NCBI RefSeq assembly: GCF_001668615.1
Contig: NZ_LZMC01000038.1
Coordinates: 124,001-188,000 of the forward strand
Length of the DNA stretch: 64,000 bases
From: Mycobacterium sp. 1274761.0
GTDB lineage: Bacteria > Actinomycetota > Actinomycetes > Mycobacteriales > Mycobacteriaceae
Direction: 5' to 3'
In this document: positions 28,954 through 37,588 of the stretch, one piece after another
Layout: the number at the start of each line of letters is the position of its first letter
Numbering within the stretch: the stretch's first letter is position 1
Translations under genes and position numbers: made by a program
Notes under the pieces: model-generated
Seen by the model: only the letters and a program-made list of their open reading frames with translations
What the model was told of the DNA's origin: nothing
Databases searched by the model: none

Positions 28954-29343
28954 TTACATGTCGGTCCGGTGTGCCCAGCGCAGCCGGGTAAACCCGTTCT
29001 CGAGGCACTGCAGGGCGATCCCGTCGGAGCCCTGCGCCGACAGGTTCAGCGCCGGGCACGACAACGCGACGTTGTACACCCCGATCAACGGCCCCGTCGG
29101 CTCCCACACCCCGGCGGCGCTGCAGATCACCGTCGCGCCCCCGGGCTCGAGTCCATACGCGTACAGGCGGCGCGGCAGGGGTTCGCAGGGACCGCCCGCG
29201 ACGACGTTTCTTGCCACGTTCGGAACGCAGTCCGCCGAATAGCAGGGCACGGCGGATGCCGTGTCCGCCGATGCCGGCAGCAGAGCGCCCGTCGCGAGCG
29301 CGGCGCCCGCCATAACACGGAAAACCTCGATTCGAACCGTCAT
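28954..29343 (-). CDS. Secreted hypothetical protein with several cysteines
   Basis: A 129-residue protein with an N-terminal signal peptide (about 1-31, ending ADTASAVP). The mature part has five cysteines (CYSADC, CEPL, CSAAG, CPAL) and then LQCLENGFTRLRW near the end, which suggests disulphides. No family is recognised. Its ATG overlaps the stop of the upstream AraC remnant by 4 bp (29340-29343), as in a real operon. Confidence 0.65.
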   Translation of the reverse strand: MTVRIEVFRVMAGAALATGALLPASADTASAVPCYSADCVPNVARNVVAGGPCEPLPRRLYAYGLEPGGATVICSAAGVWEPTGPLIGVYNVALSCPALNLSAQGSDGIALQCLENGFTRLRWAHRTDM

Positions 29344-29549
29344 GCCGGATCCTCTCCCCAGGTCACGCCCGGTGCACGCCCGTAAATAGCGCGGTAGAAC
29401 GCGGCGAACAGCCGTGGATTGGCGAATCCCCAGCGGTACGCGATCGCGGCCACCGATGCAACCGTATCGCCGCCGCCGGGCGTCCGTGTCAGTAAATCGC
29501 GATGTGCACCCTCGAGCCGCACGCGATGCAGATACTCCATCGGGCTCAC
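29340..29549 (-). pseudogene. C-terminal fragment of an AraC-family regulator
   Basis: The frame encodes SPMEYLHRVRLEGAHRDLL, then VASVAAIAYRWGFANPRLFA and YRAIYGRAP, which is the second half of the AraC-type double helix-turn-helix. Upstream in the same frame GLQATFGRGHP, just before the GTG at 29549, continues the family pattern, but there is no first helix-turn-helix, no sensor domain and no good start; the frame then runs into the 3' end of the GH65 gene. It is best read as a truncated remnant, although the ATGA coupling to the next gene means a short product could still be made. Confidence 0.6.
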
Positions 29550-29623
29550 TGGGTGCCCCCTGCCGAAGGTGGCCTGCAGTCCCCAGCCGTCGACGCCGGC
29601 CGGCGCGTCGGCATCCGGCGGCG

Positions 29624-31981
29624 TCAGTGCTGGCTGGAGCGACGGACCGGCTCGCGGCCCGGCGGCTGCTGAGGCGAGGGCAGGAGGGGCGTGCGGGGCT
29701 GCACGGCCACGGTCGAGGGCGTGTTGGACGTCAGCTGCAGGCTCTCCCCGGCGTGACGAATGGTCAGCGCGGAGTCGGGTCCGTCACGCAGCGTGTAGGT
29801 GACCTCGTCGTGGTTGGCGTCGACGGTTAGCCGAAAGTCGCGCCAGCGCAAGCGGAATCGGAGCCGCGATATGCCCTCGGGCAGGTGCGGGTCGAGGGCG
29901 AGGATCCCCTCGTCGTCACGCAACCCACCGAACCCGGCCACCAACGCGGTCCACGCCCCGGCCAGTGACGCCATGTGCAGGCCGTCTTTGGTGTTGTGGT
30001 GCAGATCGCGGAGATCGATCAGCGCCGCCTCATAGGCGTAGTCATGCGCCAGCTCGACATGGCCCACCGCAGCGCAGATCACCGCCTGGGTGCACGCCGA
30101 CAATGACGAGTCACGGGTGGTGCGCCGTTCGTAGTAGTCGAGATTGCGCGCCATCTGGTCCGGGGTGAACGCGTGGCTGCGCCAGTGCATCGCCAGCACC
30201 AGGTCGGCCTGCTTGACGACCTGCGACGGGTAGAGGCGGACGTACGGCTCGTGCAGCAACAGCGGATACAGGGTGTTTTCCGTGAAGTTCCACTCGCGCA
30301 GCGTGGTGAAGCCGGCGCACTGCTCGTGCACCCCGAGATCCTCGTCGTACGGGATGTAGGCGGCCGCCGCCGCGGCCCGCCAGGCCGCTGTCTCGTCGGT
30401 GGTCACCCCCACGCTCGCCGCCATATCCGGGTCGCGCTCGCAGGCGTCGGCGGCGGTGCACAGGTTGTGCGTCGCCATAAGGTTGGTATAAACGTTGTCG
30501 CGCACCAGCGCGGTGTATTCGTCGGGGCCTGTCACCCCGTCCAGATGCCAGACGCCGTGCCGGTCGAAATGTCCCAGCGACATCCAGAGCCGCGCCGTCT
30601 CGACGAGCACCACGAGGCCGCATTCTTTCTCCAGCGAATGATCGCCTGTCACAACGCGATACCGTTCGAAGGCCATCGCGATCACCGCGTTGACATGCCA
30701 GGCGGCGGTGCCTGCGGGCCAGTAGGCCGAGCACTCTTCGCCGTGAATGGTGCGCCACGGGAACGCGGCACCGGCAAGATCGAGTTCCTCGGCGCGCTGG
30801 CGGGCGAGATCCAGCGTCGACATCCGCCAGCGCAGCGCGTCAGCGGCGGCGGCGGGCGCGGTGTAGGTCAGCACGGGCAGCACGTAGCCTTCGGTGTCCC
30901 AGAACGCGTGCCCGTCATAGCCGGTTCCGGTCAGGCCTTTGCCGGGTATCGCCCGGCGTTCGGCACGCGCGCTGGCCTGCAGGACGTGAAACAGCCCGAA
31001 CCGCACCGCCTGCTGGCACTCGGGGTCGCCCTCCACTTCGACATCGGCGGCGTCCCAGTAGTCGTCGAGATAGGCGCGTTGCGCTTCGAGCAGGCCGTCC
31101 CAGCCGGAGTAACGCGCCCCGGCGATCGCCGCGGCCACCTGATCGCGCAGCGCCGGGCGGGACCGCAGGCTCGACCACCCGTAGCCCAGGTATTTGACGA
31201 TCCGCAGCTGCTGGCCGGGCCGCAGGCCGCAAATCACGGTGGTGCGGGCCAGTTCCTCGTGCGACTCCGAGCTCACCTCGACGCGGCCAGGCACTTCGAT
31301 GTCGTGTGCCATGCCGGCAGCCATCATCAACCCGCTGGCGCGCGTCCTGTGCACCAGCACCGCGCCGTGGTCGGTCGTCTCGTGTTGCACGGGCTCGAGC
31401 GGGTTGCGCAACAGCGCGGCCGTCCGTGGATCCTTGGACCGCTTTGGCTGATCTTCATTGGCGACGAGCTCCGACTGCACGGTGACGCGGATGAAGTCGT
31501 TGATCGCCTCGATGGAGTACTCGATGGCGGCCACGCCGCGCTGCACCAGCGACACCAGTCGGTTGGACCGCACCACAACCTGCTTGCCGGCGGGCGACGT
31601 CCAGCGCACAGTCCGGGACAGAGTTCCGGCCCGCATGTCCAAAACCCGTTCGTGACTGTGCAATTCGCCGTACCGGACGTCGAACGGTTCGTCATCGACC
31701 AGCAGCCGCAGCAGCTTACCGTTGGTGACGTTGACGATCGACTGACCGTCCTCGGGGTAGGAGAACCCGGACTCGGCGTAGGGCAGGGGTCGGGTCTCGT
31801 AGAAACCGTTGAGGTAGGTGCCGGGCAGGCCGTGCGGCTCGCCCTCCTCGAGGTTTCCGCGCAGCCCGATGTGGCCGTTGGACAACGCGAACAGCGATTC
31901 GGTCTGCGCGATGCGGTCCAGGTCCAGCGCGGTCTCACGGACATGCCATGGCTCTACCGGGAAGACGTCCTGGTCGATCAT
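29624..31981 (-). CDS. Glycoside hydrolase family 65 protein (Rv3401-like)
   Basis: A 785-residue GH65 enzyme with an N-terminal beta-sandwich, a linker and an (alpha/alpha)6 barrel. The catalytic acid is in GVTGPDEYT (E488), and [12 protein letters not shown] (about 355-366) is the conserved substrate loop. GH65 includes phosphorylases for trehalose, maltose and kojibiose and some hydrolases. The downstream coupled HAD phosphoglucomutase strongly suggests phosphorolysis, giving beta-glucose-1-phosphate. M. tuberculosis Rv3400-Rv3401 is the same pair. The exact disaccharide is unknown. Confidence 0.92.
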   Translation of the reverse strand: MIDQDVFPVEPWHVRETALDLDRIAQTESLFALSNGHIGLRGNLEEGEPHGLPGTYLNGFYETRPLPYAESGFSYPEDGQSIVNVTNGKLLRLLVDDEPFDVRYGELHSHERVLDMRAGTLSRTVRWTSPAGKQVVVRSNRLVSLVQRGVAAIEYSIEAINDFIRVTVQSELVANEDQPKRSKDPRTAALLRNPLEPVQHETTDHGAVLVHRTRASGLMMAAGMAHDIEVPGRVEVSSESHEELARTTVICGLRPGQQLRIVKYLGYGWSSLRSRPALRDQVAAAIAGARYSGWDGLLEAQRAYLDDYWDAADVEVEGDPECQQAVRFGLFHVLQASARAERRAIPGKGLTGTGYDGHAFWDTEGYVLPVLTYTAPAAAADALRWRMSTLDLARQRAEELDLAGAAFPWRTIHGEECSAYWPAGTAAWHVNAVIAMAFERYRVVTGDHSLEKECGLVVLVETARLWMSLGHFDRHGVWHLDGVTGPDEYTALVRDNVYTNLMATHNLCTAADACERDPDMAASVGVTTDETAAWRAAAAAAYIPYDEDLGVHEQCAGFTTLREWNFTENTLYPLLLHEPYVRLYPSQVVKQADLVLAMHWRSHAFTPDQMARNLDYYERRTTRDSSLSACTQAVICAAVGHVELAHDYAYEAALIDLRDLHHNTKDGLHMASLAGAWTALVAGFGGLRDDEGILALDPHLPEGISRLRFRLRWRDFRLTVDANHDEVTYTLRDGPDSALTIRHAGESLQLTSNTPSTVAVQPRTPLLPSPQQPPGREPVRRSSQH

Positions 31982-32730
31982 CGTTTGTCCAGCAGCTCTG
32001 CCAGATCGGTGACGACGATGTCGGCCCCGTTGCGACGCAACTCGTCTGCGTGGCCCACCCGGTCGACGCCGATCACCACGCCGAAGTTTCCGGCGCGCCC
32101 GGCCGCGACTCCGGCGAGCGCGTCCTCGAACACCGCGGCTTCCGCTGCGGGGATGTCGAGCAGTTCGGCGGCCCGCAGGAACGAGTCCGGCGCCGGCTTG
32201 CCCGCGATGCCCTCCTCGCGCAAGGTCACCCCGTCGACACGGGCCTCGACGAACGTCGCGAGGCCGGTGACATCGAGCACCTCACGCGTGTTGGCGCTCG
32301 ACGACACCACCGCCACCCGCAGCCCGGCCGCCGACACGGCCTCAAGATACCGCCGCGACCCGTCGAACACCTCGACGCCGTCGCCGCGCAGCGTCTGGTG
32401 GAACAGCTCGTTTTTCCTGTTGCCGAGGCCGAACACCGTCCCGGCGTCGGCGTCGTCCTCAGGATCCCCTTCGGGCAGGGTGATGCCGCGGCTGTCCAGA
32501 AACGCACGCACGCCGTCCTCCCGCTTCTTGCCGTCCACGTACGTCTGGTAGTCCGCACCGATGTCGAACGGCACGAACCGCTCGCCGGTCTGCTCGGCGC
32601 GGGCACGCAGGTAGGCGTCGAACATCTGCTTCCACGCGTTGCGGTGCACGCTGGCCGTATCGGTGAGGACGCCGTCGAGATCGAAAAGACAGGCTCGAAC
32701 CTGCTCAGGCAAACCCAACTCCTCCGCCAT
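31978..32730 (-). CDS. HAD-family beta-phosphoglucomutase-like protein
   Basis: A 250-residue HAD phosphatase/mutase. [11 protein letters not shown] contains the nucleophile Asp17 and acid/base Asp19. VVSSSANT is motif [11 protein letters not shown] gives the Lys of motif III, and [12 protein letters not shown] gives the metal-binding acidic pair. The cap domain is of the beta-phosphoglucomutase type. It would convert beta-glucose-1-phosphate from the GH65 enzyme to glucose-6-phosphate. Its stop overlaps the ATG of the GH65 gene by 4 bp, so it is first in the operon. Confidence 0.92.
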   Translation of the reverse strand: MAEELGLPEQVRACLFDLDGVLTDTASVHRNAWKQMFDAYLRARAEQTGERFVPFDIGADYQTYVDGKKREDGVRAFLDSRGITLPEGDPEDDADAGTVFGLGNRKNELFHQTLRGDGVEVFDGSRRYLEAVSAAGLRVAVVSSSANTREVLDVTGLATFVEARVDGVTLREEGIAGKPAPDSFLRAAELLDIPAAEAAVFEDALAGVAAGRAGNFGVVIGVDRVGHADELRRNGADIVVTDLAELLDKR

Positions 32731-32773
32731 AGGCCGGTAATACCCAACAGCGCCGATCCATAGACTGGTCGCC

Positions 32774-33280
32774 GTGGCTCGTCTTCACCCCGACCTTCAT
32801 CCGGACCTTCATCCGGACATGGCGCCGCTCGCCGCGCTGCTCGGCGTTTGGGCAGGTCAAGGCACCGGCGTGTACCCGACCATCGAGCCGTTCGATTATT
32901 TCGAAGAAGTCTCCTTCGGCCACGTCGGCAAGCCGTTTCTCAGCTACGTGCAGAAGACGATGGCCGTCGACGACCGACGCCCGATGCACGGCGAGACCGG
33001 CTACCTGCGGGTGCCCGCGCCGGATCGCGTCGAGCTGGTGCTCGCCCATCCGACCGGGGTCACCGAGATCGACGAGGGCACGCTGACTGCGTCGGGCACC
33101 GCGCTCGACATGCAGTTGCGCTCGACGGCGATCGGCCGCACCGCGTCGGCCAAGGAGATCACCGCACTGACGCGATCTCTGCGCATCGAGGGCGACGAGC
33201 TGACCTACACCGTGGCGATGGGCGCGGTCGGTCAGCCGCTGCAACAGCACCTGAGCGCGACACTGCGCAGGAAGGCATAG
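32774..33280 (+). CDS. Nitrobindin/FABP-like beta-barrel protein
   Basis: A 168-residue protein of the DUF1794/THAP4-like beta-barrel family (Rv0813c/Rv2717c relatives). [11 protein letters not shown] contains the diagnostic GxWxGxG motif. A histidine near the end ([11 protein letters not shown]) is in the position of the haem-ligating His of nitrobindins. Family members bind haem and react with NO or peroxynitrite. The N-terminus [12 protein letters not shown] is made by a 12-bp tandem repeat. The start is GTG 32774; ATG 32819 right after the repeats is an alternative. The next gene begins right after its stop. Confidence 0.85.
   Translation: MARLHPDLHPDLHPDMAPLAALLGVWAGQGTGVYPTIEPFDYFEEVSFGHVGKPFLSYVQKTMAVDDRRPMHGETGYLRVPAPDRVELVLAHPTGVTEIDEGTLTASGTALDMQLRSTAIGRTASAKEITALTRSLRIEGDELTYTVAMGAVGQPLQQHLSATLRRKA
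32783..32818 (+). repeat. 12-bp tandem repeat at the nitrobindin N-terminus
   Basis: CTTCATCCGGAC occurs exactly twice (32795-32806, 32807-32818) after a degenerate copy CTTCACCCCGAC (32783-32794). Each unit encodes LHPD, so copy-number changes keep the reading frame. Confidence 0.9.
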
Positions 33281-34552
33281 ATGACCGCTGGTAGCAGCGT
33301 GGGACGAATCCGCGTCCCCGACGACCTCGACGCGGTGACCGACATCGGTGTGGAAGACCACTCGGAGATCGACCCGGCCGCGATCGAGCGGATCTGGCAG
33401 GCCGCGCAGCACTGGTATTCGGCGGGCATGCACCCGGCGATCCAGCTGTGCCTGCGCCGCAACGGGAAGGTGGTGCTGAACCGGGCCATCGGCCACGGCT
33501 GGGGCAACGCGCCCGACGATCCGCCCGATGCCGAGAAGGTCCCGGTCACCACCGACACCCCGTTCTGCGCGTTCTCGGCAGCCAAGACGATGGCGACGAC
33601 CGTCGTGCACATGCTCGTCGAGCGGGGCTACTTCTCCCTCGACGACCGCGTCTGTGACTACCTGCCGACCTACACCAGCCACGGCAAGGACCGCACGACG
33701 ATCCGGCACGTAATCACCCACAGCGCGGGCGTACCGTTCGCCACCGGCCCCCGGCCGAACCTGGACCGCATGGACGACACCGAGTACGCACGCAGAAAGC
33801 TCGGCGAACTCAAACCGATCCACCGGCCCGGGCTGATGCACATCTACCACGGGGTGACGTGGGGCCCGCTGGTGCGCGAGATCGTGTCCGCGGCGACGGG
33901 CCGCAACATCCGCGAGATCCTTGCCACCGAGATTCTGGAGCCGCTCGGGTTCCGGTGGAGCAACTTCGGCGTTGCCGAGCACGACGTGCCCTTGGTGGCG
34001 CCGAGCCACGTCACCGGCAAGCCGCTGCCCGCCCCGATCGCCAAAGCGTTCAAGATCGCCGTCGGCGGCACCCTTGCCGAGATCATCCCGTTCTCCAACA
34101 CCCCGCTGTTTTTGACCGGGGTCGTGCCGTCGTCCAACCTCGTCTCCACGGCCGACGAGATGTCGCGGTTTGCCGAGATCCTGGTGCGCGGCGGCGAGCT
34201 CGACGGTGTGCGGGTGGTGAATCCGCAGACCCTGCGTTCCGCGACCAGGGAGTGCCGCCGGCTGCGGCCCGATTTGGCCGACGGCTTCGCTCCCCGCCGC
34301 TGGGGCACCGGCTACATGCTCGGAAACAAGCGGTTCGGGCCGTTCGGTCGTGACGCGGTGGCGGCGTTCGGCAACACCGGGCTGACCAATATCGCGGTGT
34401 GGGCCGACCCGGAGCGCGGCCTGGCCGCCGGGCTTATCAGCAGCGGCAAACCCAGCGGCCACCGCGAGGCCAAGCGTTACCCGGCCCTGCTCGACCGCAT
34501 CACCGCAGAGATTCCGCGGGTACCGCAGAGTCAGCGGGTGTTCTCGCCGTAG
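33281..34552 (+). CDS. Serine hydrolase of beta-lactamase/esterase (LipL-like) fold
   Basis: A 423-residue class C beta-lactamase-like hydrolase. The nucleophile motif SxxK is FSAAKT (Ser99, Lys102). YHG near 188 is at the YxN position, with His instead of Ser/Asn. Mycobacteria have many such esterases acting on lipids or lactams. There is no signal peptide, so a cytosolic esterase is likelier than an antibiotic-hydrolysing enzyme. Its ATG directly follows the stop of the nitrobindin-like gene. Confidence 0.88.
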   Translation: MTAGSSVGRIRVPDDLDAVTDIGVEDHSEIDPAAIERIWQAAQHWYSAGMHPAIQLCLRRNGKVVLNRAIGHGWGNAPDDPPDAEKVPVTTDTPFCAFSAAKTMATTVVHMLVERGYFSLDDRVCDYLPTYTSHGKDRTTIRHVITHSAGVPFATGPRPNLDRMDDTEYARRKLGELKPIHRPGLMHIYHGVTWGPLVREIVSAATGRNIREILATEILEPLGFRWSNFGVAEHDVPLVAPSHVTGKPLPAPIAKAFKIAVGGTLAEIIPFSNTPLFLTGVVPSSNLVSTADEMSRFAEILVRGGELDGVRVVNPQTLRSATRECRRLRPDLADGFAPRRWGTGYMLGNKRFGPFGRDAVAAFGNTGLTNIAVWADPERGLAAGLISSGKPSGHREAKRYPALLDRITAEIPRVPQSQRVFSP

Positions 34553-34635
34553 ACCCAGCGCACGGTCATCCACATCACTACCCGGTAAACTCGCGACGTT
34601 GTCGCCGGAGGGGCGTCAACGTCTGGGAGGTGAGC

Positions 34636-34995
34636 ATGGAAGGTGCGGCATCGAGTAGCTGCGCGATTGCGGAACGCCGCATCGAGTCCACGAGTGTGGT
34701 GTCGGTAACAGGCGTCGTCGACATGCTCACGGCACCCGAGCTCGAAAAGGCGATAACCGAGGCCGCCAAGAGCTCGCCGACGGCGGTGGTCGTAGATCTG
34801 ACCGAGGTGGAGTTCCTCGCATCGGCGGGCATGGGGGTGCTCATCGCTGCGCAGGACGAGTTGTCCCCCTCGATCAAATTGGCGGTGGTGGCAGATGGTC
34901 CGGCCACGAGCAGGCCGCTCAAGCTGGTCGGCGTCACCGATGTCGTCGACCTGTACGCCACGCTCGACGAAGCCCTTGCGGCACTGAGAAATTAG
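34636..34995 (+). CDS. STAS-domain anti-anti-sigma factor
   Basis: A 119-residue SpoIIAA/RsbV-type antagonist. VVVDLTEVEFLASAGMGVLI holds the phospho-acceptor Ser63 in the SAG motif. The preceding residue pattern is L-A-S where many members have D-S-S/A. Unphosphorylated, such proteins bind an anti-sigma kinase and free the sigma factor. ATG 34636 has GGGAGGTGAGC just before it. It lies 41 bp before an RsbW-like kinase and opposite an operon encoding a PP2C phosphatase, so a full partner switch is present in this region. Confidence 0.9.
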   Translation: MEGAASSSCAIAERRIESTSVVSVTGVVDMLTAPELEKAITEAAKSSPTAVVVDLTEVEFLASAGMGVLIAAQDELSPSIKLAVVADGPATSRPLKLVGVTDVVDLYATLDEALAALRN

Positions 34996-35036
34996 GCGCA
35001 TTAAAAGAGTCCCTATGGGGTAGCCAGCAGGCTGAA

Positions 35037-35510
35037 ATGCGAGATTCGGAAAACAGCGACTCGAGAACACGGTTCGCGCAGAAGACCAGCCTTGCCACCG
35101 CCGCATGCGCGGCGCAGATGCGGCAGGAATTCTCGCTGTGGCTCAAAAGGTACTTCGACCTGGACCCCACCAAGATCAGTGATGTGGTGCTCGCCGTCAA
35201 CGAGGCGTTGGCCAACGCGGCCGAGTACGCCTACTCAAAGCTTGATCGCCCGGGCGCCATGCATCTACTCGCCGACTATGACGACTGCGCCGACGTGCTC
35301 AAGGTCACAGTGACCGACGAGGGCGCCTGGCGGGTGAAAGACGGTCAGCACACCAGCTTTTCGCGCGGCCGCGGGATCCCGTTGATGCGGGCGCTAGCCG
35401 ACCGCGCGACCATCGAGTCGACGCCCGGCGGCACGCGGGTGTGCTTGGAGTGGAGCGGTGTCACCGCGGCCCAGGGCGCAATGACTAGCGCCGAGTCAGG
35501 GCTTGGGTAG
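35037..35510 (+). CDS. RsbW-like anti-sigma factor kinase (HATPase)
   Basis: A 157-residue GHKL-fold protein. The N box is NEALANAAEYA (Asn55, Glu56), the G1 box is VTDEGAW (Asp94), and GRGIPLMRAL is the G2 region. Such proteins phosphorylate a STAS antagonist on serine and bind a sigma factor. The sigma factor is not encoded in this window. It is just downstream of the STAS gene. Its 3' end overlaps the convergent response-regulator gene by 15 bp. Confidence 0.88.
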   Translation: MRDSENSDSRTRFAQKTSLATAACAAQMRQEFSLWLKRYFDLDPTKISDVVLAVNEALANAAEYAYSKLDRPGAMHLLADYDDCADVLKVTVTDEGAWRVKDGQHTSFSRGRGIPLMRALADRATIESTPGGTRVCLEWSGVTAAQGAMTSAESGLG

Positions 35511-35936
35511 CCGCACCACCTGAACGAAGAACTCGTCGATCTGGCGCACCGCGCTCATGAACTGGTCGAGGTCCACGGGCTTGGTGACGTAGGCATTGGC
35601 GTGCAGCTTGTAGCTCTTGAGAATGTCTTCTTCGGCCGACGACGTGGTGAGCACGACGACGGGAATATGGCACAGGTCACTGTCGTTCTTGATCTGCTCG
35701 AGCAGTTGCCTGCCGTCGTACTTGGGCAGGTTGAGGTCGAGCAGAATCAGGTCGGGACGCGGCGCGTCGGCGAACTGGCCGCGCCGGTAGAGGAAGTCCA
35801 GGCCCTCTTCCCCGTCGTGTGCGACGTGCAAATTGTTGCTGATCTTGTTGTGCTCGAACGCTTCTCGGGTAATGAGTTCGTCGCCGGGATCGTCTTCGAC
35901 GAGCAGGACGTCGATGGGGCGCACATCTGGGGTCAC
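35496..35936 (-). CDS. Single-domain response regulator (Rcp1-like)
   Basis: A 146-residue receiver with no output domain. The acidic pair is VEDD, the phospho-acceptor is Asp67 in LILLDLNLP, the Thr is in VVLTTSS and the Lys in YVTKPVD. The insert GLDFLYRRGQFADAPR is typical of the phytochrome-partner Rcp1 type. Its start overlaps the stop of the histidine kinase by 4 bp, so it is last in the PP2C-kinase-receiver operon. Confidence 0.93.
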   Translation of the reverse strand: MTPDVRPIDVLLVEDDPGDELITREAFEHNKISNNLHVAHDGEEGLDFLYRRGQFADAPRPDLILLDLNLPKYDGRQLLEQIKNDSDLCHIPVVVLTTSSAEEDILKSYKLHANAYVTKPVDLDQFMSAVRQIDEFFVQVVRLPKP

Positions 35937-37588
35937 GCGGTTGTTCCTTCCTGAACGGATGCGGTGGTGGTCGGCTTGGGTTCCGCCTCGTCGGATGACG
36001 GTTCGGGTTCGGCTTCGGAAGGGGCGGGTTCCGGCAGGGTGAATTTGAACCGGGTTCCTTCGGAGTAGGAGGTGTCGACCCAGATGGTGCCGCCGTGGTG
36101 CTCGACGATCTTCTTACATATCGCAAGACCGATTCCGGTACCGCTGTACTCATCGCGGCCGTGCAGCCGCTGGAAAATCACGAAGACCTTATCGGCGAAG
36201 TCCTCCCCGATGCCGATGCCGTTGTCGGTCACACTCAACAGCCATTCGCTGCCGTGTGTGCCCTGCTGCTGCTCGCAGTCGATGACGATGCGAGGCGCGA
36301 CCCCCTCGCGCCGGAACTTTACCGCGTTGCCGATGAGGTTCTGCCACAACATGGTCAGCAGCATCGGGTCGCCTTCGATGGTGGGCAGCGGGTGGGGCGG
36401 CCGCACGATGTCGGTGTCGGACTCCTCGATGGCGGTGGACAGGTTGGACAGCGCCGTGTTCAGCGCGTCGTCCAGCGCGACCTCGGAATAGGCGGAGTTG
36501 AGGCGGCCCACCCGCGAGAACGTCAGCAGATCGTTGATCAGCGCCTGCATCCGCTTGGCACCGTCGACGGCGAAGCCGATGTACTCGACGCCGCGTTCAT
36601 CGAGCTTGTCGCCGTAGCGCTTTTCGAGCAGCTGGCAGAACGAGGCCACCTTGCGAAGTGGCTCCTGCAAGTCGTGGGAGGCGACGTAGGCGAACTGCTC
36701 GAGTTCGGCGTTGGACCGACGCAGCTCCTCGGCCTGCTCGTCCAACGTGGCGCGGGCGATGGTGGAGGACTCGAGTTCGGAGACGATGCGCTGTCGCATG
36801 TCCTCGACGGCGGCCGCGATCGCCCGGATGTCACGGGGCCCACGCGGCACGATGCGCTCCCCGAAGCTGCCTTCGGTGATGCGTCGGCACGCCGCGGCCA
36901 GCGAGTCCAGCGGACGGGTGACGGCGCTGCGGACCAACAACGCCAGCAACACTCCCAGCACGACGAAGGCCACCACCATGGCGATGGCCAACCCGTCGCG
37001 CCAGTGCCTCATGTGGTCGAGCTCGCGGATGCCCTCGGTGCGTGCTGCACCTAGATTCTCGTTCTGTGTCTCGAAAAGCGCTCGCAGCCGGTCGAATTCG
37101 ACCTTGCCGCGCTCGGTGAGTTCGCGGGTGGCCGGCCCTGGTCCCCCATGAGAGATCAGGGCGATGAGCGGTTCGGCGTACGAGGTGCGCCACCTCATCG
37201 AGGCCTGGTCGATCGCGTCGAGATCCCTCATCAGGTCGGCGTGTGTCCCCACCAGACGGTGGATTTCCTCGGCTGCGTGCTTTTGCACCTGTTGCCCGGC
37301 GTAGTAAGGCTCGAGGAACTGCTTGTCGCCGGCGATCACGTAACCACGCACCGCGGTTTCCTGGTCGCGCAGCGCCGCCTGCATCTGGTAGGCGGCCACC
37401 CGCGCCGGCTGGATTTTCTGGATCAGATCGCGGGACATGTCGTCGGTGCGGTGCATCAGCAAGCCGCCGATCACCAAACCCATGAGCACGACGATGGCCA
37501 TCGCGGACAGCACGAGGTTCTGCCAGCCCTGCACCGTCAGCCGTCGGTGCGGCTTGGGCGGTCTAGGGCCCCCGTCAGCCGGCCTCAT
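35933..37588 (-). CDS. Membrane sensor histidine kinase with CHASE3-like domain
   Basis: A 551-residue kinase. Transmembrane helices lie at about 25-45 and 199-220. The outside helical part between them (ALRDQETAVRGYVIAGDKQF) is of CHASE3 type. A HAMP (about 221-275) follows, then the H box YVASHDLQEPLRK with His305, the N box NLIGNAVKF, G1 DNGIGI and G2 GTGIGLAI. A Pro/Glu-rich tail follows. It overlaps its neighbours by 4 bp on each side (37585-37588 and 35933-35936), so phosphatase, kinase and receiver are co-translated. Confidence 0.94.
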   Translation of the reverse strand: MRPADGGPRPPKPHRRLTVQGWQNLVLSAMAIVVLMGLVIGGLLMHRTDDMSRDLIQKIQPARVAAYQMQAALRDQETAVRGYVIAGDKQFLEPYYAGQQVQKHAAEEIHRLVGTHADLMRDLDAIDQASMRWRTSYAEPLIALISHGGPGPATRELTERGKVEFDRLRALFETQNENLGAARTEGIRELDHMRHWRDGLAIAMVVAFVVLGVLLALLVRSAVTRPLDSLAAACRRITEGSFGERIVPRGPRDIRAIAAAVEDMRQRIVSELESSTIARATLDEQAEELRRSNAELEQFAYVASHDLQEPLRKVASFCQLLEKRYGDKLDERGVEYIGFAVDGAKRMQALINDLLTFSRVGRLNSAYSEVALDDALNTALSNLSTAIEESDTDIVRPPHPLPTIEGDPMLLTMLWQNLIGNAVKFRREGVAPRIVIDCEQQQGTHGSEWLLSVTDNGIGIGEDFADKVFVIFQRLHGRDEYSGTGIGLAICKKIVEHHGGTIWVDTSYSEGTRFKFTLPEPAPSEAEPEPSSDEAEPKPTTTASVQEGTTA

